Shown: positions 13,501 to 23,905 of the stretch, one piece after another
Numbering within the stretch: position 1 is the stretch's first letter
Layout of the letters: each line of letters opens with the position of its first letter
NCBI RefSeq assembly: GCF_947623445.1
Contig: NC_135244.1
Span: 21,204,860-21,268,859 of the forward strand
DNA: 64,000 nt
Origin: Clavelina lepadiformis
Taxonomy: Eukaryota > Chordata > Ascidiacea > Aplousobranchia > Clavelinidae
Direction: 5' to 3'
Translations under genes and position numbers: made by a program
The notes under the pieces: model-generated
Told to the model about the DNA's origin: nothing
The model's input: the letters and a program-made list of their open reading frames with translations, nothing else
Database searches by the model: none

Positions 13501-15140
13501 AAACGTTCAGCTTCGGCCTTTGCTCTTCTATGTTCCTCTTTTAGGTTCTCGGATCCATCTGTAATTTGCTCTTCGAGAAAATGAAGATCGACTATCGGCA
13601 CCTCCTCAAAGAAATCCTCCAGTTTCGGCATTTCATACGACTGGCTGATGATGATAATCCGAAGATCATCACGTGAGTTTTGGATCACCCTGCAAGGTAT
13701 AAAGTAGTGTATCATGCAGCAAGTTAATAGTCGTGTTATATGTAACCTGCTTTATTTTTAGAACAGTTACTTGAACAGGGCAAGTAAGATGTCTATGGAT
13801 ATGCTTCTTTCCTGCACTTCATCGATAACAACAAAGTTATATTTGTGCAAGAGCGGATCGTCGGCCATTTCGCGCAGAAGAACGTCATCGGTGCAAAATC
13901 TGTAGCAAAACGGAAAGGAGGCTTAGTCTGTTGTGGACCTACTTATGATGTCCAAAAGAAAATACTTACTGTAACACCGTGTCTTGGTTGGTGCAGTTCG
14001 TTTGTGGAATTTTGTATCCAACTTCATTGCCTACTTCTGTTAAATCCATTTCGCGAGCCACCTGAAGAAACAAACAAAGCTTAGGCCATATCTTTTAAAC
14101 ACCAATGTTACTGGGAACTCTTTCTGGTGCCATTGTTAAGTTAGTTTCTTTCCAGTTTAGATTTTCCTTCTTACCTGGATAGCTAACGACATAGCAACTT
14201 GCGCGTGCGGTTGAGCGCAAACGACTGTACCAAATCCAAAGTTAGACTCGCGAGCAAATTGCACGCACCATTGCGGAACCTGTTGATGCGTCACAAATAT
14301 GATTATTTACGTTATTCCATGCGGCATATGGACGATACAATAAAAAAAGCTCCCGCACATGTACAAACGAAAATTCGTTCAGTACACTATCGGTTTCTGG
14401 TATCACCTGAGTGCTTTTTCCGCTACCGGCTCGTCCTGTTATCAGTACTATCGGGCTATCGTCTACTGCCAACACAAAATCGTCCTTTGCTTTCCATATT
14501 GGAAGCGACTGCCGTTTCTTCAATAGCTCATAGTACATCGACGAATAGGGTAAACCATCGAAAGGGTTTACTTCTATACTCTCAGCGGTAGAGAGTTCGT
14601 CGTCTTCACCAACAATCAAGTCCCCTAATAATCCGTTTGCGTGGGCTTCATCTACTTGGCTACTGGACTCTTCGTCCGAGCTAGGCAAGTAGTCGATTTC
14701 ATGAAAGTCGCTCTGTTCCTGTCGCCCAAATCCGGTACTTTTCCCGTCGTAGGGAATGAAGTGCTTTTCAAGACTATCGAAATCTAAAGAGTCGTCATTG
14801 GTGTAACGCCAGAACTGTAGTTGGTCATTGTTTTAAAGATTAACGCATGTTACATTGTTGCTTCTAACGTTGCTAGTAAGTTTAATTTTACCTTCATTGT
14901 CGGGGTGTGGACTTGTCGAGGTAACTATCTCCTCGTCTTCTAAAGACCAGTCGTGGACAAGGCCTGCACCAAATGTATCCATCCGATTTGCATACTTTGA
15001 CCCTTTGGACTTTGCGTTAGTTCAGCATGGTTAAATCTATTAGTTATTAACGAAAATACCTATGCTGTATTTCCTTTAAAAAAATAAATATCACCTTCCA
15101 TTGGCAAATAATCTTTTAAAACTTCCCAAACTGGTTCCAT
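10546..15140 (-). CDS. DQX1: DQX1/DHX32-type DEAH-related helicase-like protein with degenerate motifs
   Basis: The gene is multi-exon on the minus strand. A first exon ending near 15098 ([14 protein letters not shown]) splices in phase to [18 protein letters not shown], although that join is the least certain. Next come an acidic linker and the family block [19 protein letters not shown]. The P-loop is intact ([10 protein letters not shown], then VPQWC). Motif II reads DEVQERS near 13815 in place of DEAH. Motif VI is not QRAGRAGR: the exon at 12650-12810 reads [10 protein letters not shown]...[25 protein letters not shown]. The winged-helix and ratchet part has [22 protein letters not shown], followed by the OB-fold region ([18 protein letters not shown]). 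The C-terminus ends CIVQ, like the CVLQ and CTLQ ends I recall for human DQX1 and DHX32. VIDSGL near 12930 and the Q of motif II favour DQX1 over DHX32, but in one copy it may represent the ancestor of both. RNA unwinding is doubtful; ATPase activity is possible. Confidence 0.88.
11327..11394. repeat. Short TACGTA-rich repeat in a helicase intron
   Basis: The words TACGTAAATACGTACTTACG recur twice around CGTAACACAA, each nearly palindromic. It is a short tandem or foldback repeat inside an intron, with no sign of function. Confidence 0.6.
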
Positions 15141-18100
15141 CTTTGCTGCATTCGACACGTGGCCTATGTACCGCGTATACGTAAAGCTTCTGTACATGCG
15201 CCGCAGCAGTTACTTATGTGTTCATCAAGTACTTATTGTCTCAATGCGATGATGTATCTTGTAATGCTGGTCCAATCCCCGTGAGAGATCAGGAAAGCTT
15301 GCGGCTGTATCAAAGTATAAGTGACAGTATATACGTGTTCAGGGCCAAATCGCTTCGACAAGTTCCAGCTTATTATAACTTGGCTATTGTGTCGTCTTTC
15401 CCTTTTCTAAACGCAGGATTTAGCATGTACGTTGCCGTAATCACGTTCAAAAGAGATGCTCCGTTTCCGTTACCAATTATCTAATTTAAGAATAATGCCT
15501 ACAATAAGCAGTGGTTATCCAACGGCACTTGTGCAGTACAGTACTTACACCGGCTTATGTTAGTTTAAACTCAGAGGACGTATGGGGTGGCTTGTTAATT
15601 TTGTTAACAGTACAACGGTTTAAAAAATTACACGTTGCAAAATGAATCCACGTCTCAGTTGTTCCCAAAACACTTTGTGACAATCATTTTAGTCGAAAAT
15701 AGCAATTGTTGAACACTTATATGCACTATACACTTTCGCTAAGACAACACTTAAGGCTGTCATACCATCAATAAGCTCCAGAAATTTAATTTACAAACAT
15801 GGTTTCGTTTTGTGTAACGCATGCAACTCCAAGCTGCTGGCTTGTCACTAATATTATCAACCGATCTAACCTAACCTATATAGGGTTCGAATACGCTCAC
15901 ATCTGACAGGTAACTCAAGATGGTTTAAAAAACGTGATTTTTTGCCCTTAACAACATCTCCGTGAATGTATGGTCACTACTAATACTAGAAAAGTATTTC
16001 GTCCAAACCTACACTTACGACTTTGAGAGCCCTTTATCTATGCCAAGCGGTATGATAACAATCGTGTATACCAAAGTAAACGAACTTCTTCTAGTCGAGC
16101 GGTCGCGCTATACACGGGCAGGGTCGTATTTCGGCCTTATTGTCCGTATGACGTTCTGTGATTGTTTAATGTGTAACGACCGTGCTCACGTGATCACTAC
16201 GTATGAAAAGCACACTTCAGTTGGTGACACTCAATCGCTTGTTGTCATACTCTTATAATATCGCGTCGGCCTCTTGACATCATAGCTTTGCACGACCATT
16301 TTAAGGATTTGCTTGATCTATGTTATTTGCCGTACATCGGACTAGCATCGGATACCCTGTTAGGCTGACACAAGTGATGACAAAGCCGGCTTCTGCATTA
16401 AAGAGATAATTTTACTACGGTTAATTACAGCAATTACAAATAACCGATTCTATCAAAATTCTCCGACACAGAAGTCCCAAAAACAGACCGCTTCTACTGT
16501 CCACTAATCCTGCTTTCTCTTTAAGGCTTAGGCATACGTGGAAATCAAGTAGACCTAGCGTCACAATTTATACTGAGGATACCGCATGGTGCCGGGTATG
16601 CCCCTTGCTGTGCTAAAGTTTTTACAAGGGTAGCAAATAGCAAGGGCGTGTTCGCATGCAGATACAATTTCATTTAAGCTTTGTTGTTAGGCTGTTTTTG
16701 CACGTGACGGTAAAACCAGCGTAATTCGCATAAAATGTTGATTCTTATTTATTCAAGCGTTCTTATTCTATTTACTTCATTTATCAAATCATTTATGCGG
16801 TATAAAAGCTTATTTGCTTCTTATCTTGATAAACATTATAACTTTTCTGACGTAACACGCGTACGCATAAGCAGATGAATTTACAGACAATGACATACGA
16901 TACTCACGATGAACTCAGCCCACGGCCTGTCCACAATGTACCTTTGCACGGCCGACCCCTCGGTCGGATATCGACAATCCAGTCCAAATTTGAACTTATC
17001 ACACGAACAAGATGGCGAGTCCATTGCTCTGTGCTTAGATATTCACTGCTATTTGTCCCCTCAAACAAGCACTAGATGTTAATAGTGCAAGCCAATCAGC
17101 TGAATTTCACTTTCTTTTCTTCACACCGCTAATAAGCTGTTCGTTATACTAGTTTTCAATGAATGGCTTTATTAAAAAATACCGGCCTTTACCAAAAACG
17201 TAACAAAATACTTAGTTAGGTAAGAAATACTAGTTGTTCGTGTCTTCATAACGGCTGCCTAATATGCAATCGTTAAACTGGAATTTACTTTAGGCCACAT
17301 GAGTATATCTTAAATTGTAATTACCATAATGCGACGCTCCTGAGAACAAGCGAATAAACACTTTGACCCGGCTTCGTTTTTCTTTGTACAAACAACAACT
17401 AACCCCTCGGTCAAGCTTAAACGCGAGCGAGATGTGCATTCAGCTCTTCAACTTTACTCTATCGTGTCAGTACTAAACCTATTGCAAACCTTTATTGTGC
17501 TGGCAATGACTTAAATAATTTGTCGTAATTGATGATACTGTGACAAGAGTCCTAGTCAGCACCACACTCAAGATGACGATCTTTGCTTTTCGTAGCTTTC
17601 CGTTGCTCTGGAATTCCGTCACTGAAGAGCAACAAAAATCGTGAAGCGGGATGGAGATGGCAGCTCCGCTATGGAAGTCATTGTTTCATTTCATTCAATG
17701 CTCAGTCCTATTCGTGTGTGACTTCATCAATGTGATTATCAACAGATACATTTTAATCGCCATGCTCTGCTGCATGAAGGATGCTTCTTACACTCTTTCT
17801 TCTCGTCCGATTCTTCAAAATGAACAGGAAAATCTAAGATTGGTGTTTAGTATGTTATCTTCATTTTACATATTCTCATATCACTTGGCATTTACATATC
17901 TTTACCTGACTACTACACTTGCCTCCAGTCTGTGATGACGTGATGTTGGGCATATCTGGAGACCTGTCCCTTTCTTCTACTCAATAAATAAATAAATTAA
18001 TTAATAAATAAAAAAATAAAAAATTACTATAAGTATATCCTATAATATGATACTTGAACTGCATCAACTCACCGTTCATTTTGTTTGGAGTATGCCTTTG

Positions 18101-18900
18101 GTTGGATATTATTCTGAGAAATGTTACTACAGTATATCGTTTTGGCGGGGCATTGTCCTTTTGCAAGTTAGATGAATCTTTGATACTGTCATATTTTCCT
18201 TCATTTATTTTATCCAATAAAAGCGTTGTTTTGTTTGGTAAATCAGACATTTCTCGTAATTGTTTTACCCGCACTAACCTACCTTTTTCACGACCGCAGC
18301 CTATCTTCGTGTAGAAGAATCTTTAATAAAAAACTTTCGTTATTCAAATGAATTTATGAGCACAGAAGTTTATTTATCCATCTGCTACATTCGACATTAA
18401 CGGGTTAAACTTAGATAAGACACGTTACTGTTTATTTTCTATTTAGCTGATTAAAGTCGCACAAAGATTTGCAAATAAACCTTTTTGCCGATATTGATTT
18501 CCGCGTCCAATTTAATATTCAATTTCTGATTGCAAATCTTCAGTTGAAAGTGTTTCAAGCAATTACAGTACAGCTACTATAGCAAACTGTGGTTTACTGC
18601 TTTAACATTTTTAAATTTAAAGCTTGTTATTAAACGTATATTCAACCGGTTCAAATTACTGTAATGTACAGCCATGCACATGTACGTCATAATTGGAATC
18701 GCTATGAAAATTGCAGTTCGCTAGCGGTCAAAATAAGTGAAGCTACATTCCTAAGTGCGCCTTAACAAACGGAAAACGTAATAAACATTACAAAACGCTT
18801 TGATCATTGCAATTTGACAGAATTAGTTGTTACCATTGGCAAGAATGGGACATTTGGTTATAAGGAAATTTTCAAAATTTTTGCTTGTTTCTTGAACTAA
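15141..18900. other. Gene-poor stretch, no supported gene
   Basis: No reading frame over 100 codons and no splice-linked series of exons was recognised here. Base composition from 15200 to 17950 is visibly less AT-rich than the flanks. At about 17930-18030 a segment ends in an AATAAATA-type tail, which may be the 3' end of a decayed SINE or LINE. A minus-strand frame at 18050-18274 (RVKQLREMSDLPNKTTLLLD) has protein-like composition but I cannot place it in a family. Confidence 0.35.
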
Positions 18901-18904
18901 ACAT

Positions 18905-19640
18905 CTTCACGAAATCATATCTCGCATCAGGAATCTGAGCACGTGTTCACAAGCCGAGCCCGGTTCGTCAAAGCAATGGCGAGTTTGTTGGTTTTCTAAT
19001 AGCTCCATGTTATCGTGTAGTGGTAAAATGTAATCACAAAAATTTAATATCATTATAGTGACGCAACAAAGATAAGATCCAGCTTATTGTGAGAGGCACA
19101 TGAATTGTTTTGTCGTTGGACGCATTTGAAAGTGCAAGTTGATGCAATTTTGTTTTTGTTGCTACATTTCATTTCCATGTCATTTGGCAAAGTTAGCGGT
19201 GGGCATTCTGCATTAGAATACGTAATAATGCAATAATCTGTAAACAGTAATGTTCAATATGTACTTCATAATTTTTTGATTCAAACTTTGTAATAACTTT
19301 GTGTTATTGATACAGCTGTTACTTCTCAAGTTAATATGACTTTAAGCAACTGTATTGATAAACAGAAACAATAATTTTCTAATCGTTGCGTATAGATGCT
19401 TTTTCTCCTTCAGTTAATTTTTTAACTTACCTTTCAATTTACAACTAGGAACTTTTGAAGATCAAAAGTTTGTATGTTCGCAAGCCATGTTTGAATTAAT
19501 CTATTAAAAAGTTTGAATAAACTTGTTGCTGTGTAGACATTCTAACTAAACCATCTATCTGGTTGGTAGTGCCGGCTTACTCGAAGTATTTGTCCACCAG
19601 TGCAAGCAAAGCTATACAAACTGATCAAATGTTTTTCGCA
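18905..19640 (-). pseudogene. Relic of a further gene B (sushi and cysteine-rich parts only)
   Basis: Four pieces match exons of gene B in the right order and strand. Near 18910-18990 a frame reads GSACEHVLRFLMRDM, equivalent to GSCEHALSYLVREMN of the last B exon, then stops early. Near 19110-19220 lies the counterpart of the second sushi first-half exon, with shifts. Near 19430-19500 is the counterpart of the first sushi second-half exon. Near 19580-19640 is part of the first sushi first-half exon. The membrane, kinase, gene C and caspase parts expected beyond it are missing; sequence jumps directly to the start of unit 1 near 19665. It is best read as the eroded remainder of a unit to the left. 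Confidence 0.75.
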
Positions 19641-19664
19641 TGTGTACATTGTATTTATGCCTTT

Positions 19665-20815
19665 CGAAAATAACTCGATAATCTCGGTTTAAGAAAAATG
19701 TGAAGACATTTTCGAAAGTTCTTCATAACAAGAAGCATAAAGTTTACCAAAGTAAGTTGGTAAGTTAAAAGTTATCAATAAAGTAAAGTTGGTAAGTTAC
19801 TTTAAAGTAAGTAAATTTAGAATTACCAACATTTACAAATCACGATAACACTATATAGCTAGTGTATAATACATTTTTGCAACAATTTAAACAATAGAAT
19901 GTTTCAGTACAATAGATTAACATCAAAGTTGTGCTAATTACAATAATTTACTACTACTTTGTATCAAAAAAAAATTTACGTATTCAAAATCATTGCGACG
20001 TGCGAGTAAGCACAAAGAATAGCACCAAGGACGTACAAAGTAGTGACGCGAAAAAAAATTCAAAAACGTTTTTAAATCTTTAACAAAACGTTTGCATAAC
20101 AAAGTACAGCAGAAATAGATTGAACAATAGCGTTGGATGAGGTTGCATTATGACGTGCGTTTCTTAGCAAAATCGGTCAGGCGTGTCTCGCAGAATATCA
20201 GGATACTCCGAGCTCATTTATATCTGGCGTAGCGTGCAATCATTTGCTTAAAAGGGAACCGCTTCATTTTAAGTTGTTTTAGGCATGGTAAGACAATTCA
20301 TATTGCAATGACGTTACATACAAAACGTCATATCGAGGTCAATCCTATTTTGCATCTTTTTGATTTCTTAAAAAATATTTCTTTCGTTTTAATAAACTGG
20401 GTTAACGCAGTAGAATTCGACGCGTATGTTTGTCAATTTACAAAAATGGAAGATACATAGATTGCAGATAGTAGAGATTTTTTTATCATTTTGCAAAAAC
20501 CAATATAAATTGGAAGAAATTTTAAAAGATTAGCCGAGGCAAAAATATTCTTGTTTTGCAGTTTCAATTTCATTCCGTCAATAGTTATATGTTAGTTAAT
20601 ATTAATATTAATAGTTAATATTAACTTATTTAAAGAAAATGTCAAGCAGAGGCAAAAATCAACACGGAGTATTTACTCTACGTGCCAGTAAGGGAACAAA
20701 TGATAGTATCAGTAGCTTGTTAGATCTAGGAAGATAACAATTAATCAATTGTAATAAGTGACAGGTGCTAAAGTTCTGTAAACACATTAATTCATCGTTT
20801 CTTCTGCTGGTTTTT
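19665..20815. repeat. Unit 1 leader region, start of tandem unit
   Basis: From about 19665 the sequence matches the starts of unit 2 (36350) and unit 3 (51745) closely up to gene A. It includes a minisatellite-like run of AGTTGGTAAGTTAAAAGTTA words. Copy number is lower here than in units 2 and 3. No gene is seen; it is probably the promoter side of gene A. Confidence 0.75.
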
Positions 20816-22586
20816 ATGCTTTGTTCAGGTTTTCAACAGGACCAATGCGATGAAACTTCGCCTCGACATGAACAAATAGAACTTACTCTATCGCCAGCAT
20901 ATGACCGCCAGCAGACTGCATCCTCCCTACCAGATATACACTCCAAGAACAATCCGTTGGTTCTGTCACAGTCGAAAGACAATCAACTGCTTCTGTCAGG
21001 TTTAAACAAAAAATATAATGCGTTGATATTTTCCTTAGAATTTTTGCTTACAACAAGTTTTACATGAATTGTTCCCCCATAGATACCGATAAAGTGAAAA
21101 GTGAAGAGCAATTGTTTGATACAAGTAAGCATCCCAGAAACTGCTGCCATGGAATTATTGATAAATGGAAAGGTATGAATGAATGTTTAATAGCATTTAA
21201 ATAAGCGTTCTTGAAACGTGAATGAAGGGATCAAAGTGCATACACTGCTTTAATTAGAATTATCTGGACTTAAAAAATTTCTAATTATTGGATGGCCTCT
21301 TGTACTCCTCGGTCTTGCATCTTTGTCAGCATATCTTATTCCACTCTTACAACGTCAGGATACATCAGGTAAGTACACTTATTACAAAATTGTCTGATTT
21401 CGAAAAGGAGCTTCAATGCATTAGGCTTATACAATGACTGCAGTAATCAAATATCTTATAAATTACTAATAAAAAAAGGAATAACTTAATTTATACCAAA
21501 CTTTTATGTCTTGTTTTGAAACTGATTTATCAAATCCCGGTCAGGTTGACTTCTAATTTAAAGCCTATTTTTTTTCCGAATACTTCCACTTGAATTTAAC
21601 CGATGGACTTTCAATAGAATGCACAGATATAATTAAGACAGGACCTGTTTGTAGCCTGAGTTGTATCTTTAACAAAACACCATTTCTTAGAATGCCCTGT
21701 GTTAACTTTGAAAAATGACTTGAAGATGGAATGCAGCAATGGTGACAAGATTGGGTCAATTTGCACATTTACTTGCACAGGACACAAGAAAATTCTGGTA
21801 AATATAACATAACTTATAACTATTCATATTTTACTTAAGAATTGTTCGATATTTATTTCAAAACGAAATAATTGATATGAACCATTGTCGGTTTGCATAT
21901 TTGTTTCTAGAAACATTTCAGAAAACGATTAGGAGTTTTTGTAACTCCATAAAAGATTTTATTGATATCTATAAGTTATGTAGGCCTAACTTTATATTTA
22001 ACAGGGAGAAGGTAACATTTCATGTAACGAATCAAGTCTTTGGTCATCAGCAGCTCCAAGTTGTAAGTACTACACCGTATATACCAAAAAAAGACATAAA
22101 CAAAACTATACCAAAGTAATAAAGTAATAGTTGGCAATATATATTTTAAATTTAATATTTGTTTGTCTTGGCTTTAAAAATCAGGTTGCCTGTCTTGGAA
22201 ATCTTTAATGGATAGTATGAACGTGCTGCCCTACACTAACTTTCACGTAAGTTTCGCTCAGCAACAGTTGTAAGACATCTCTTCAGAAGCAAACCAGAAT
22301 CTCAGAAAACCATTTTTATTGCACGCAGGTGAAGTATGGTGATGCGAACGTTAAATGCTATACAAAGATAAGTTTCAACAACTTGGAGCTTAACTACAAT
22401 TGCAACTGCAGGGACGTTTCGACAGAACGTTCTCAAACATGTCATTTCCGGAGATCTTCCTCCGGTTCATGCGAACACGCGCTCAGTTTCCTGGTAAGAG
22501 ATATGAACAAGATTGATCCTGCCAGATACCTCAGCCCTTGTGACCCAGAGAACATGAAGAAAGAATGTGATAGATCTCTAACTTAA
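20816..22586 (+). CDS. Gene A, unit 1: type II membrane protein with one sushi domain, no kinase
   Basis: Seven exons (20816-20999, 21083-21172, 21258-21368, 21691-21797, 22005-22062, 22185-22246, 22329-22586) sum to 870 nt, giving about 289 residues. Order: polar cytoplasmic tail (EQIELTLSPAYDRQQ), linker ending IIDKWKE, membrane segment (LIIGWPLVLLGLASLSAYLI), one six-cysteine sushi domain (ECPVLTLKNDLKMEC...ISCNESSLWSSAAPSC), then the cysteine-rich C-terminal domain ending GSCEHALSFLVRDMNKIDPA. Lysines before the membrane segment support N-in topology. The start is uncertain: the ATG used sits inside a pyrimidine-rich stretch ending TTCAG that looks like a splice acceptor, in the same phase as the intron joining the kinase to the tail in gene B, so an upstream exon may exist. 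Function is unknown; a decoy or co-receptor role is inference. Confidence 0.75.
21590..21690 (+). pseudogene. Intronic fossil of a second sushi half-exon in gene A
   Basis: The intron before the gene A sushi exon contains a segment reading LNLTDGLSIECTDIIKTGPVCSLSC, homologous to the first sushi exon of genes B and C. Its leading Cys-Pro is gone and its second half-exon is absent. Splicing from the membrane exon straight to 21691 keeps frame, so the segment now reads as intron. The same fossil occurs near 38565 and 54095. Confidence 0.65.
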
Positions 22587-22961
22587 CAACGTTGCAGAAA
22601 TTTCGTATATTAGTATCTTCATGGAGTAATTTTACTTGTAATTATCTGATTGTGATTGTATAAATATATCAATGTAGACTGTGCTGGACTAAAATTTACT
22701 TAAAGTACTTATATACTCACTCACTCATTTACTTACTCACGGCTTCTTATATGAAGTTGCGGTAAAGAAACCGAGTCTTAATAGACCGAACTATGCTATG
22801 AAGTCAGTGTTTTAAATTAAACATTTATGGCTTGACACCATCTGACTACAGATAGTGAATGCTAGCCAGGCTAAAGCTCGCTCATATAGCTTCTATATCT
22901 GAATTTCATCAAAACACTCTAGATAAAGAAGGTTTAGAGTCTAGATAAAGAAGGTTTAAAG

Positions 22962-23481
22962 CAGTGCTTCTCAAACCGGGCCACTTGGCTCACTAAAGGG
23001 GGAATTTTTAATTCCAGGGAGGAAATTTCCTCTAGGGAGGAATTGGGGAGGAAAAACTGTATATGAAAAAAACTTTAATTTTATTTGTAGCAGAAAAATC
23101 CTCTCGAAGAGATTGTTTAGATGTTTACAATAATGCGGTGATGTAAAAAAGAGGAACACACGATATTTGCGGAGACCGTCGAGCAAAACTCACACGCTTT
23201 TCTCCTGGATTTTCTTTCTTGACTTCTCAACATGAGGCTCACGGTTCTCACTAACAATGAGCAACGATTTGTTTGTAAATTTGTTTGGTTATTTTGTTAG
23301 AGCGTTCTTTTGCAATTTTTAATTTTATTCCTGAGATAAATCTTCAAAAGACATCATCCAGGGACAATATTCAGGTAGTGTCAAATTTTGGAAATTATTT
23401 TTTGTGATTTTTTGGGGGGGAGGAATTGACGGTGTTCTGGTTGGTAAGGGAGGAATCGGAAAAAAACTTTGAGAACCACTG
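22962..23481. mobile_element. hAT-like MITE, unit 1 only
   Basis: The ends CAGTGCTTCTCAAACC and TTTGAGAACCACTG form short inverted repeats typical of hAT elements. The flanks GTTTAAAG and GTCTAGAG match at 6 of 8 positions, an aged 8-bp target duplication. Units 2 and 3 lack it at the matching site. No transposase frame is present. Confidence 0.8.
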
Positions 23482-23689
23482 GTCTAGAGTCAAAGGTCAA
23501 AGGTCAAAGTCTGAAATTAGAACTGAAAGTGACAAGACAAACGTAGATGCTGAGGCAGAGCATTTATTTCTCCTTGACTCGAAAGCGTCAACTAGCGACA
23601 AGAAGAATACCATTCAACGGCCGGTATACGCCAGTATCATTCCTTTATAGCATGCAATTGTTAGAAATGTCTGGATTTCGGTTTTTCAG

Positions 23690-23897
23690 CGATGCGAAAA
23701 TATCTCGACCAGGATTTATGCCGTCTCGAGCAGTTGAAAACGGAAGGCAGAACTAATAGATTATTCAAAACTAGAAAATCGATGAGAAATGATATGCAAA
23801 GAACAAAGGCCTTCAATGGACGTTACAATAATATGACTATACCACTGACAGATTGCGTTTTTCAAGATATAGGCAATTGGAGTAACAGAAAAGTCAG
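23690..23897 (+). CDS. Orphan conserved exon, unit 1
   Basis: An open stretch of 208 nt is bounded by a good acceptor (GGTTTTTCAG) and a strong donor (AGTCAG then GTAAGC). It reads MRKYLDQDLCRLEQLKTEGR... ending DCVFQDIGNWSNRKV. The same exon, with few amino-acid changes, is present in units 2 and 3. I do not recognise the family and cannot find the partner exons. It lies between gene A and gene B, on the A strand, and the LTR element of unit 1 is inserted a few bases after its donor. It could be an alternative 3' exon of gene A or a fragment carried along by the duplication. Confidence 0.45.
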
Positions 23898-23905
23898 GTA
23901 AGCAG

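Noticed and set aside
15962-16258. 98-codon plus-strand frame
   Set aside because: No recognisable domain, no splice context and ordinary length for chance in this region.
20765-20850. Signal-peptide-like start of gene A (SSFLLLVFMLCSG)
   Set aside because: The frame opens with GTG, not ATG, and the hydrophobic residues come from a pyrimidine tract ending in a splice acceptor. It is more likely intron than signal peptide.
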